Shown here: in pieces, positions 53,763-61,687 of the stretch
Numbering within the stretch: the first letter of the stretch is position 1
Layout: every line of letters starts with the position of its first letter
Source of the DNA: Parerythrobacter_A sp963838735
Lineage (GTDB): Bacteria; Pseudomonadota; Alphaproteobacteria; Sphingomonadales; Sphingomonadaceae
DNA: 64,000 nucleotides
Direction: 5' to 3'
Assembly: GCA_963838735.1 (NCBI GenBank)
Contig: CAWISG010000006.1
Location: forward strand, 290,722 to 354,721
Notes under the pieces: model-generated
The model's database searches: none
Told to the model about the DNA's origin: nothing
The model's input: the letters and a program-made list of their open reading frames with translations, nothing else
Program-made: the position numbers and the translations under genes

Positions 53763-54260
53763 TTACTGGTAGTTTGCCGTCAGCGTGTAGCTTCCCGTGT
53801 AGTCGCCAGCGGGTTGGTTTGCAGCGACGCTAAGTGTTCCGCCGACGAAGAAGGTGTCACTCGCGGTGCCGCTGATCGAAGTCGGCGCGGCGCTGATGTC
53901 GAGCGTCAGACCCATCGTATTGCCGTTGCTCGTGAGATCGTTCGCAGTGGCAGTGTAGGTCAGGCCGGATTGGCCGGTTTCGCCGCCTACCGTGAATTGC
54001 GCACGAGTAACCGAGCTGGTGCCGACGTTTTCGACATTGTTGTACGTTGCCGTGTCGCTGCCAGGAGCAATTACGACGGTACCGGCAACGTCCTTGTCCG
54101 CAACGATTGCCCCGAAGTCGAGGTTCGCATCGGATGTCAGCGTAATCGGCGCCACAATCGTTGCGCTAGCCTCTCCGTCAGCAGAGGCCGTGTCGCCAGG
54201 TGCGGCGAAAGCAGGCGTTGCAATCAAGGCGGCAACGGATGCTAGTGCGATTTTTTTCAT
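53763..54260 (-). CDS. DUF4402 secreted protein, candidate major subunit
   Basis: 165 residues with signal peptide MKKIALASVAALIATPAFAA and the motif IVAPITLTSDANLDFGAIVA, ending LSVAANQPAGDYTGSYTLTA then NYQ. It has a lower GC content and a more threonine/alanine-rich composition than neighbours, and it is preceded by a 210-base gap with a TTGCGTAA site (54434). A separate promoter and high expression would fit a major fibre subunit, which is inference. Its ending closely matches the next protein's ending (QPxGxYTGxYTLxAxY). Confidence 0.8.
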   Translation of the reverse strand: MKKIALASVAALIATPAFAAPGDTASADGEASATIVAPITLTSDANLDFGAIVADKDVAGTVVIAPGSDTATYNNVENVGTSSVTRAQFTVGGETGQSGLTYTATANDLTSNGNTMGLTLDISAAPTSISGTASDTFFVGGTLSVAANQPAGDYTGSYTLTANYQ

Positions 54261-54433
54261 GTTGGTCTTCCCCGTAGTGGTCGGACCGGCGAGCGGCCCG
54301 TAGAGTTCAGGTGCGAAGCGGCCTGGTCAAGGCAGCCTGCCCGCAGTCGGCTGTTCCGCTGCGATGAATTAGGGGATAGCCCTTAGGTCTTAAGAACTGC
54401 CTACATGCGAGGGTAAACGCGCTCTTCATACTT

Positions 54434-54441
54434 TTGCGTAA
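54434..54441 (-). promoter_or_regulatory. TTGCGTAA motif upstream of the candidate major subunit
   Basis: Same octamer, same orientation, as at 53114 and 55667. It lies about 175 bases before the DUF4402 gene starting at 54260. The intervening gap (54261-54470) contains no gene I can support. Confidence 0.35.
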
Positions 54442-54470
54442 CCATCGGTCTGCCCGTTTAGGGGCTGTGC

Positions 54471-55031
54471 CTAGTTATACGCGACCGAAATTTCGATTTG
54501 CGCCGTATAATGCCCCGCCGGTGCATCTGGGTGCACGAACAGCGTGCCGCCGACATACACCAAGTCGCGACCGGAGTGGTCGAGCCGAAGATGCTGCGGG
54601 TCGGTTCCGCTATATGCGCTTGCCAGCTTCAGTTCCGCCACGCGCAAGGTTGCACCATGTCGGGCGGTGCTGCGCGCTATCGCAGTGTCCGGCAGGGTAA
54701 TGCGATATGCCCGGCCCGCCTCTCCCGTAATGGCGAACCGCGCGGGTCGTGCAGCGCATGGTGCCGCGTCATCGCAGGCACCGGCCTTCGCCCCGCCGAC
54801 AAACTGTCGTCCGCTAGTATCCGGCCCGATCACGACCGCACCAGGTGTTTGCCTGTTGCTCTCGACGGCCCCGAAATCTAGCGGTGACAGTGTACGTGCG
54901 CCGAGTGGCGCGATAATCCGGGCTGTCGCGGCACCCCGCGCTTCGCCTTCGCCCGGCGCGGCAATAGCCGGACCAGCGCCTGCACCGGCGAGCAGCCCTG
55001 ACGAGAAACCGATGATGAACCGGAGCGACAT
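54471..55031 (-). CDS. DUF4402 secreted protein
   Basis: 186 residues. A signal peptide (IIGFSSGLLAGAGAGPAIAA) is followed by ATARIIAPLGARTLSPLDFG, the DUF4402 opening motif, a disulfide-capable cysteine pair (GACDDAAPCAARPARF), and a C-terminal GTLFVHPDAPAGHYTAQIEI then SVAYN. Second in transcription order of the pilus-type locus. Confidence 0.75.
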   Translation of the reverse strand: MSLRFIIGFSSGLLAGAGAGPAIAAPGEGEARGAATARIIAPLGARTLSPLDFGAVESNRQTPGAVVIGPDTSGRQFVGGAKAGACDDAAPCAARPARFAITGEAGRAYRITLPDTAIARSTARHGATLRVAELKLASAYSGTDPQHLRLDHSGRDLVYVGGTLFVHPDAPAGHYTAQIEISVAYN

Positions 55032-55077
55032 GTCGACTGCGATAGGCCATCATGTCCCCGTCGCGAGGCGGTGTGTG

Positions 55078-55644
55078 CTACCTGATCGAAATCAGGACAG
55101 CATCCACAGGAATGTTAATCACTACCGGCCCGCCACCCGTGGACCGCGACACGTCGAGCCGCCCGCCGACATTGAATGTGGTCGAACACACCCGCTGGCG
55201 GCATCCCGGTATCCGGAGGGTAACGACTTGCCCCGGCGACACCGAGGCATAGCCCGGCAAGTCGGTCCGGTATTGGCCGAGCTGCGCTTTCAGCCCGGTG
55301 TCGAGGAAAGGCGCGGGCGTTGCAAACACCAGTTCGATTTCGATGTCGAGCTGTTTGCGCCCGTTATTCCCGCGATCATAGGACACCGTGAAGCGCGCCG
55401 GCCCGGTATCGCCGCGCGTCACGGCGTAGATGCCCAATCCCTGCACGGATCCGTTTGGCCCGACCGCACGGTATCCCTGATCGAGCACCGCAAACGATCC
55501 GAACCGTAGCTCGGTCTGCGCATCCACGCGCAATTCAGCCTGCTTCGCCGTGGCGGGCGTCGCCATGCACAGCAGACCGCCTGCGGCGACCGCCAGCGCG
55601 TAGACAGGGAAAGATGCGGCAGCACGCTGCCTCACAATAGTCAC
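55078..55644 (-). CDS. DUF4402 secreted protein, first gene of the pilus-type locus
   Basis: About 188 residues from a GTG at 55644, which has AAGGG seven bases upstream; the large open frame further up is antisense to an acyl-CoA dehydrogenase. Signal peptide RAAASFPVYALAVAAGGLLC to TPATA, then AELRVDAQTELRFGSFAVLD, a cysteine pair (GCRQRVCSTTFNVGG) and a C-terminal GGGPVVINIPVDAVLISIR. It is the most divergent of the four and might be a tip or adaptor subunit (inference). Confidence 0.7.
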   Translation of the reverse strand: MTIVRQRAAASFPVYALAVAAGGLLCMATPATAKQAELRVDAQTELRFGSFAVLDQGYRAVGPNGSVQGLGIYAVTRGDTGPARFTVSYDRGNNGRKQLDIEIELVFATPAPFLDTGLKAQLGQYRTDLPGYASVSPGQVVTLRIPGCRQRVCSTTFNVGGRLDVSRSTGGGPVVINIPVDAVLISIR

Positions 55645-55666
55645 GATGGAACCCTTGGCGCCCCTT

Positions 55667-55674
55667 TTGCGTAA
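55667..55674 (-). promoter_or_regulatory. TTGCGTAA motif upstream of the first pilus-type gene
   Basis: Third copy of the TTGCGTAA octamer, 23 bases upstream of the GTG start at 55644. It is in the intergenic space shared with the divergent acyl-CoA dehydrogenase gene. Confidence 0.35.
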
Positions 55675-55818
55675 TTTCCGGTTGCGGGAATGTCTCTTAT
55701 GGAACCACGGCCCTTGCCGGACCATTAAACTGGCAACATTCACCGGATGCGCTTGCATCCCGGCGACGCCGCCGCCAGTCTGCGGCCAGCCCAATTCGAA
55801 GCACAGGACACTTTCGCG

Positions 55819-57015
55819 ATGGACCTCGATTTTACCCCCGAAGACGAAGCCTTCCGCAGCGAGGTGAAGGATTTTCTCGCCGAGAAACTGCCCGCGCGCA
55901 TTTCGGACAAGGTCCGCAAGGGGCAGCGCCTGAGCAAGACCGATATGGAAGAATGGCACGCCATCCTTAACGAACGCGGCTGGCTGGCAAACCACTGGCC
56001 AAAGGAATGGGGCGGGGCCGACTGGTCCATCATGCAGCGGTTCATTTTCGAGACCGAGACCGCCATCGCCCATGCTCCGCGCATCGTGCCGTTCGGCCTG
56101 TCGATGCTGGCGCCGGTGCTGATCAAATACGGCACCGAGGAACAGTGCCGCCACTATCTGCCGCGTATCCTCGACGGCACCGACTGGTGGTGCCAGGGGT
56201 ATTCGGAGCCAGGCGCCGGGTCCGACCTCGCCAGTTTGAAATGCGCGGCGGTGCGCGAGGGCGACAATTATATCGTCAACGGCCAGAAGACCTGGACCAC
56301 GCTGGGCCAGCATGCCGACTGGATTTTCTGCCTTGTACGCACCAGCAGCGAAGGCAAGCGGCAGCAGGGCATTTCGTTCCTGCTGATCGACATGACTACG
56401 CCGGGCATCGAAGTGCGCCCGATCCGCCTGCTCGACGGCGATTACGAAGTGAACGAGATATTCTTCACCGACGTGAAGGTGCCGGTGACGAATCTGGTCG
56501 GCGAACAGGACATGGGCTGGACCTATGCCAAATATCTTCTGACCTATGAGCGCACCAATATCGCGGGTGTGGGTGCTTCGATGGCAATGCACGAGCGGCT
56601 GAAGGAAGTCGCCCGCACGACGCAGCGCAATGGCAAGCCACTGGCCGAAGACCCGCTGTTCGCGGCGCGGCTGGCGCGGCTGGAAATCGAGCTGGAGAAC
56701 ATGAAAACCACCAATCTGCGCGTACTGGCGGCGGCGGGACAAGGCGCGGCACCGGTGGCCGGGAGCAGTATGCTGAAAATTCGCGGCACCGAGATACGGC
56801 AGGAAATCAACGATCTGATGCGCCGTGCGGCAGGTCGCTACGCGCAACCCTTCATCGACGAGGCGCTGGACGAGGGATATAACGGCGCGCCCGTCGGCCC
56901 CGAATGGGCAGGCCCAGTTGCGGGCCAGTATTTCAACGGGCGCAAGCACTCGATTTATGGCGGATCGAACGAAGTGCAGCGTGAGATCATCACCAAAGCG
57001 GTACTGGAGCTTTAG
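55819..57015 (+). CDS. Acyl-CoA dehydrogenase (first of pair)
   Basis: 398 residues from ATG 55819 (MDLDFTPEDEAFRSEVKDFL). It has the family signatures GYSEPGAGSDLASLKCAAVR, YIVNGQKTWTTLGQHADWIF and the C-terminal GGSNEVQREIITKAVLEL. It transfers electrons from an acyl-CoA thioester to FAD and then ETF. The next gene, three bases on, encodes a shorter, divergent homologue; such pairs are often heteromeric enzymes for branched or sterol side-chain acyl-CoAs (inference). Confidence 0.93.
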   Translation: MDLDFTPEDEAFRSEVKDFLAEKLPARISDKVRKGQRLSKTDMEEWHAILNERGWLANHWPKEWGGADWSIMQRFIFETETAIAHAPRIVPFGLSMLAPVLIKYGTEEQCRHYLPRILDGTDWWCQGYSEPGAGSDLASLKCAAVREGDNYIVNGQKTWTTLGQHADWIFCLVRTSSEGKRQQGISFLLIDMTTPGIEVRPIRLLDGDYEVNEIFFTDVKVPVTNLVGEQDMGWTYAKYLLTYERTNIAGVGASMAMHERLKEVARTTQRNGKPLAEDPLFAARLARLEIELENMKTTNLRVLAAAGQGAAPVAGSSMLKIRGTEIRQEINDLMRRAAGRYAQPFIDEALDEGYNGAPVGPEWAGPVAGQYFNGRKHSIYGGSNEVQREIITKAVLEL

Positions 57016-57018
57016 GAC

Positions 57019-58107
57019 ATGGACTTTTCCATCGGAGACGACCGCCAGATGCTGGTCGACAGCTTTTCCCGTTTCCTGTCCGATAAGGCCGATTGGGACA
57101 CGCGGGAAGCCGCTATCACCAGCGATACCGGCTTCGATGCCGATGTCTGGCAAGGCGCGGCGGAGCTAGGCGTGCTGGGCGCGATGTTCGGCGAGGAAGC
57201 GGGCGGTTTCGGTGGCACGGCTTTCGATATCGGGGTGGTATTCGGCGAGATCGGCAAGGCGCTGGTGACCGGACCGTTCCTTGGCACGCTGATGGCGGGC
57301 AAGATGCTGGAAGCTGCGGGCCATAGCGCGACGCTGGAAAAGGTTATCGCTGGCGAGGCGACCCTTACTTTTGCGCACGAAGCCGCAATCGGCGCGGACG
57401 GTGCACCCCTGCCCGAAGTGCGCGCGACGAAAGCCGACGATGACTGGACCTTGTCGGGTGCGCGCGGTGTCGTCGAATATCTCGGCGGCGTGAGCCATGT
57501 CGTGGTAACCGCCGTGACGGATGACGGCCCCGCTGCGTTCCTGTTGCAAACAGGTGCCGATGGCGTCGAAATCCGTGATTATCCTGTAATCGACGGCGGC
57601 TCGGCTGGCGAACTGACTTTGTCCAGCACACCTGCAACGATGGTGATCGAGGGCACGCAAGCGGTAAACGATACCATCGCGGCGGGGCTGGTCGCAACTT
57701 CGTGGGAGTCGGTCGCGGTGATGGGTGTGCTGCGCGACATGACGCTCGATTATCTCAGGACGCGCAAGCAGTTCGGTGTGGAGATTGGCAAGTTCCAGGC
57801 GCTTCAGCATCGCATGGCAACGGTCGCGCTGGAAATCGAACAGGCACATTCGGCGGCAATCAACGCGGCGGCGAATTTCGACAAGGGTGCCGTGCTGCGC
57901 GACCGGTTCTGTTCGGCGGCGAAATACACCGTCGGCGCGGCAGGACGGCTGACGGCTGAAGAAGCGATCCAGCTGCATGGCGGTATCGGCATGACGTGGG
58001 AATTGCCGCTGTCGCATTACGCGAAGCGGCTGACCATGCTGAACCATGTCCTGGGCAGCGACGATGAACACCTGGCGCGATTTATGGCTCTGGGTGAAGC
58101 GGCTTAA
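57019..58107 (+). CDS. Acyl-CoA dehydrogenase (second of pair)
   Basis: 362 residues, an acyl-CoA dehydrogenase fold with weaker motifs: GAMFGEEAGGFGGTAFDIGV, a middle domain (LSGARGVVEYLGGVSHVVVT), and a C-terminal helical part (AEEAIQLHGGIGMTWELPLS then HYAKRL). It starts three bases after its partner's stop. Probable second subunit of a heteromeric dehydrogenase. Confidence 0.88.
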   Translation: MDFSIGDDRQMLVDSFSRFLSDKADWDTREAAITSDTGFDADVWQGAAELGVLGAMFGEEAGGFGGTAFDIGVVFGEIGKALVTGPFLGTLMAGKMLEAAGHSATLEKVIAGEATLTFAHEAAIGADGAPLPEVRATKADDDWTLSGARGVVEYLGGVSHVVVTAVTDDGPAAFLLQTGADGVEIRDYPVIDGGSAGELTLSSTPATMVIEGTQAVNDTIAAGLVATSWESVAVMGVLRDMTLDYLRTRKQFGVEIGKFQALQHRMATVALEIEQAHSAAINAAANFDKGAVLRDRFCSAAKYTVGAAGRLTAEEAIQLHGGIGMTWELPLSHYAKRLTMLNHVLGSDDEHLARFMALGEAA

Positions 58108-58483
58108 GACAAAGCTGCTTGGTTGGTAGGTGCAGCCTTCCATGTTAAATTGCTAAATGCAGGCGGCGTATCCAGCACCGCGCGCGCCAGTAGAGACGGC
58201 GATGGAACAGCATCATGGACATCCCTGTGTTTCTCGAAGGCTGCAATGTAGCTGTCCAAGACCTTGCGGATGAAGATATGGCCGCTGTAGCGTGATTTTG
58301 GCTCTTTCGCACGCCAGCTGCAACAGCGCCATAATTCTATTGGCTTAAAGTTGCCAGCATCCGGAAAGCGAAAGCGCTTTGGTTCTTGACATTTTTTAAT
58401 CGATTAAGCCCGCAATCCGGGTGCATCCTGTGCCATAGCTTTTTTGGTCCGGTGGGGCCGACGCCGACGGAGCAGAAGGATTT
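58108..58483. other. Intergenic region upstream of the sunscreen-type cluster
   Basis: About 375 bases, visibly richer in A/T than the surroundings. A minus-strand frame is open from about 58402 to a stop at 58104-58106 but has no usable start codon. TTGACA occurs at 58386-58391, overlapping the 12-bp palindrome TTAATCGATTAA at 58396-58407. This is the likely promoter/operator region of the downstream cluster. Confidence 0.5.
58386..58407 (+). promoter_or_regulatory. Candidate promoter element and perfect palindrome before mysB-like gene
   Basis: TTGACA (58386-58391) followed by the perfect palindrome TTAATCGATTAA (58396-58407). They lie about 77-98 bases before the start of the methyltransferase gene. 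The palindrome could be an operator for a repressor; no -10 box is obvious, so the promoter call is tentative. Confidence 0.4.
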
Positions 58484-59320
58484 ATGGCAGGTATCGACAG
58501 CGAGCCATCACCGCAATTGCGACCGGTCACGCCTGTGACGATCATAGCCGACCGGCTCGTCACCCTGCGCGGGCATTTGGCAGCGGGAAAGGCGGACGGG
58601 CCGGAATTCGCCGCCCTTCTGGCCGAAGCGCATGGGCTTGCTGCGGGGCTGGAGGATTATCTCGTGGCCAGCACCAGCCAGCAATCGCAGGCGCTGGCGA
58701 ATTTGGCCGCGGCGACGCGTGGCGAGGACTGGCAGCGCCGGCACGACGGCGGCGCGACATCGCTGCCTCTGGAAGGGGAAATGCTGTCCGGGCACGTTGA
58801 AGGGCAGTTTCTGAAGATGCTGGTTGCCGCGACGGATGCGCGCAGCGTGCTCGAAATCGGATTGTTCACGGGCTATTCCGCACTCGCAATGGCCGAAGCG
58901 CTGCCGGACGACGGGCGGCTGGTCGCTTGCGAGATCGACCGATATGCTGCTGACTTCGCGCGCACATGCTTCGACGCATCGCAACATGGTTGCAAGATTG
59001 AGGTCCGTGTCGGTCCGGCGGCAGACACCCTTGGCACGCTCGCCGATGAAAAACAGACGTTCGATTTCGTGTTCATCGATGCGGACAAGGGCGGGTATTG
59101 GAATTATCTGAACACATTGGTCGAACGGAGTTTGCTGGCGGACAATGCCCTGATCTGTGTCGATAATACGCTGATGCAGGGCGCACCCTATGCCAACGAT
59201 GAACCGGGCGAAAACGGTGCAGCCATCGCACGGTTCAATGCGGAGGTCGCCGCAGACAAACGGTTCGAACAAGTCCTTATTCCATTGCGCGACGGCGTGA
59301 CGCTGATCCGGCTGGTCTGA
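58484..59320 (+). CDS. mysB: O-methyltransferase, MysB-like (mycosporine pathway)
   Basis: 278 residues from ATG 58484. SAM-binding motif I is VLEIGLFTGYSALAMAEALP near residue 125, then LVACEIDRYAADFARTCFDA, FDFVFIDADKGGYWNYL with the metal-binding aspartates, and FEQVLIPLRDGVTLIRLV. The family includes caffeoyl-CoA-type O-methyltransferases and the cyanobacterial MysB, which methylates demethyl-4-deoxygadusol. Its place directly before a MysC-like ATP-grasp gene (start 5 bases on) and near MysD- and MysA-like genes supports MysB. It is the only gene of the cluster read without a frameshift. Confidence 0.82.
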   Translation: MAGIDSEPSPQLRPVTPVTIIADRLVTLRGHLAAGKADGPEFAALLAEAHGLAAGLEDYLVASTSQQSQALANLAAATRGEDWQRRHDGGATSLPLEGEMLSGHVEGQFLKMLVAATDARSVLEIGLFTGYSALAMAEALPDDGRLVACEIDRYAADFARTCFDASQHGCKIEVRVGPAADTLGTLADEKQTFDFVFIDADKGGYWNYLNTLVERSLLADNALICVDNTLMQGAPYANDEPGENGAAIARFNAEVAADKRFEQVLIPLRDGVTLIRLV

Positions 59321-59324
59321 CGCG

Positions 59325-60659
59325 TTGTCGGGCTTACGCGCTATCGGGAAGACCGTGCTGACGCTCGCTGCGCTTGGCGTGGCGGTGCCGGTTACGGCGG
59401 GGATTGCAGCGGCGGCCGTGGTCGCGGCGGCGACGCGCAAACGGCACAAACCGGCGAAGGTTTCGCGTGGCAAGACTGTGATTGTCGGTGGCGGGAAAAT
59501 GACCAAGGCGCTGTCGACTTGCGCGCTCGTTCAAGATGCGGTGCACCGCGTGATCCTTACCGAGAGTGCACCGTACTGGATGACTGCGCACCGGTTCTCG
59601 TCCGCCGTCTATCGCTTCGCTATTGTGCCGGAACCGGAAGACGAAGCTTACGCTGCCGCTCTGGCCGAACTGGCGCGCGAGGAAGAAGCCGACCTGTTCG
59701 TGCCGTTTCCAGCCCGGTCGGCAGCCTGTTCGATGCCCAGGCCGCAGCGCATCTGCCAACCCGTTGCAAAACTTTTCACGTTGCGGCGGATACGATCGGG
59801 AAGCTGGACGACAAGCATCAATTCGCCGAAACCGCCGCAGCGCTCGGTCTTGCCGCGCCCAAGTCCGTTCGCATCGCCGACCCGGCGCAAGTCGCGTCGT
59901 ATGATTTCAGCGGTGACACCCGACAATTCATCCTGAAAAGCATTCGCTACGATCCGGTTCGGCGGCTCGATTTGACGAAGCTACCACTCGCCAGCGTGGA
60001 GAAAACAGCGGCCTATGCGAACAGCCTGCCGATCTCCCGAAATAATCCGTGGGTTATGCAGGAATTCATCCCCGGCACCGAATACTGCACTCACGGCGCA
60101 TTTCGCGACGGTGCGCTGACCGTGCATGCCTGCTGTGAGTCTTCTGCGTTCCAGGTGAATTACGCACATCTCGACATACCGGAAATAGAGGCCTGGGTGC
60201 GCCGGTATGGCGCTGCGCTGGAGCTGACCGGCCAGGCATCCTTCGACTTCATCCGCGCCGACGATGACGGGCGATATTACGCCATCGAATGCAATCCGCG
60301 CACCCATTCGGCGATCACGATGTTCCACGACCATCCCGGCCTCGCTGGTGCGTATCTGGGAGACGACAAGGTCGGCAAAACGGTTGTGCCACTGCCATCG
60401 AGCAGGCCGACATACTGGTTGGCGCACGAGGTGTGGCAGCTGTTGCGTGCCTTTCCATCGGTCGACGCGATGCGTGCGCGGCTGGCAGGTATTGCGCATG
60501 GCAAGGATGCGGTGCTGGATGCCCGCGATCCGTTGCCGTTCCTCATGCTGCACCACTGGCACATCCCGCTGCTGCTGCTGCGCGCATCTGGCAACCGGGC
60601 GCGATTGGCTGCGCATCGATTTCAATATCGGCAAGCTGGTGCAGGCGGGGGGCGACTCA
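59325..60659 (+). pseudogene. mysC: ATP-grasp ligase, MysC-like, frameshifted (makes mycosporine-glycine)
   Basis: A TTG at 59325 gives LRAIGKTVLTLAALGVAVPV, a hydrophobic start typical of MysC. VIVGGGKMTKALSTCALVQD and YWMTAHRFSSAVYRFAIVPE follow. Near 59703-59708 the frame shifts (one G missing in GTGCCG-TTTCC) to SPVGSLFDAQAAAHLPTRCK, QFILKSIRYDPVRRLDLTKL, WVMQEFIPGTEYCTHGAFRD, YYAIECNPRTHSAITMFHDH and DPLPFLMLHHWHIPLLLL. A second shift near 60580-60603 gives DWLRIDFNIGKLVQAGGD, the usual MysC C-terminus. The reading continues without a stop into mysD (GAC TCA ATG; a TGA would be expected). Confidence 0.82.
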
Positions 60660-61674
60660 ATGTCACAGCCGACAACCATCTTGCAACTTGTCGGCTCACC
60701 GACCGACGTTGCTTTATCGCGAGCTGTTCCGAGCTGTATGCCCGCGCCGCGCAGGGGGCTTTGGCGGGCGCGGAGTTCGCTTCTTCAATGCGCATGTATC
60801 GCCCGGCGGTACATGGTGTTTTCCGGATAGCCTTGACGATAGCGCCATCGCCGCTGCTGCGCCTGTTCCGCTATCGGATGCCTTGCAGCATCCCGCGCTG
60901 CGCGAGGCCGGCCTGGCATTGCCGCAGATGTTCTGCCGTGCCGGGGTATCGCATTACCGCGCACTGCTCGACCTTGTGGGCCTCCCATATCTCGGCAACC
61001 CACCTCTCCATATGGCGCTGGCGGCGGACAAGGCGAAAACACGCGCTATCGTTGCCACCGCCGGTGTCGGTGTGCCGGAGGGGCAACTGCTCCGGGGCGG
61101 CGACATCCCCCCGCTCGATTATCCGCTGATCGTCAAACCCAACGATGCCGACAATTCGGACGGTGTCGCATTGGTACGGCGACCCGAAGACCTGCCCGCC
61201 GCCGTCGAATCTGCCGCCGGTTTCAGCGATGCGGTTCTGGTCGAACGCTACATCGAGGCCGGGCGCGAGGTACGTTGCGGCGTGGTCGAACAGGGCGGTT
61301 CGTTGCGCGCCTTGCCCTTGGAAGAATATCGCGTCGATGCCGGGAGCCACCCGATCCGGGTGCGCGCAGACAAGCTGCAACGCGGGCAGGGCGATACACT
61401 GGTACTGGGCGCGAAAAAGCCGCGCGAAAGCTGGATCGTGGAGCGGGGCGATCCCGTCACTGCCAAGGTCCAGACTGCCGCGATTGCCTGCCACCGCGCA
61501 TTGGGCATGCGGCAATACAGCCTGTTCGACTTCCGCATCGATCCCGCCGGAACCCCGTGGTTCCTCGAGGCCGGACCCTACTGCTCCTTCTCGCCGGACA
61601 GCGTCATCGTGAAGATGATGGAAGCGGACGGCGTGTCGCTTCGTGAATTTTTCTCCCGCTCGTTTCAGACCTGA
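60660..61674 (+). pseudogene. mysD: D-Ala-D-Ala-ligase-like ATP-grasp, MysD-like, frameshifted
   Basis: The ATG at 60660 begins SQPTTILQLVGSPTDVA, the normal MysD N-terminus. Shifts at about 60709-60716, 60726-60730 and 60773-60780 are needed before the frame settles to RFFNAHVSPGGTWCFPDSLD. From there to the stop at 61674 it is intact: LALPQMFCRAGVSHYRALLD, LAADKAKTRAIVATAGVGVP, PLIVKPNDADNSDGVALVRR, GREVRCGVVEQGGSLRALPL, YSLFDFRIDPAGTPWFLEAG. MysD adds a second amino acid, usually serine or threonine, to mycosporine-glycine, giving shinorine- or porphyra-334-type products. Confidence 0.85.
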
Positions 61675-61687
61675 TCAAGAGGCCGTC

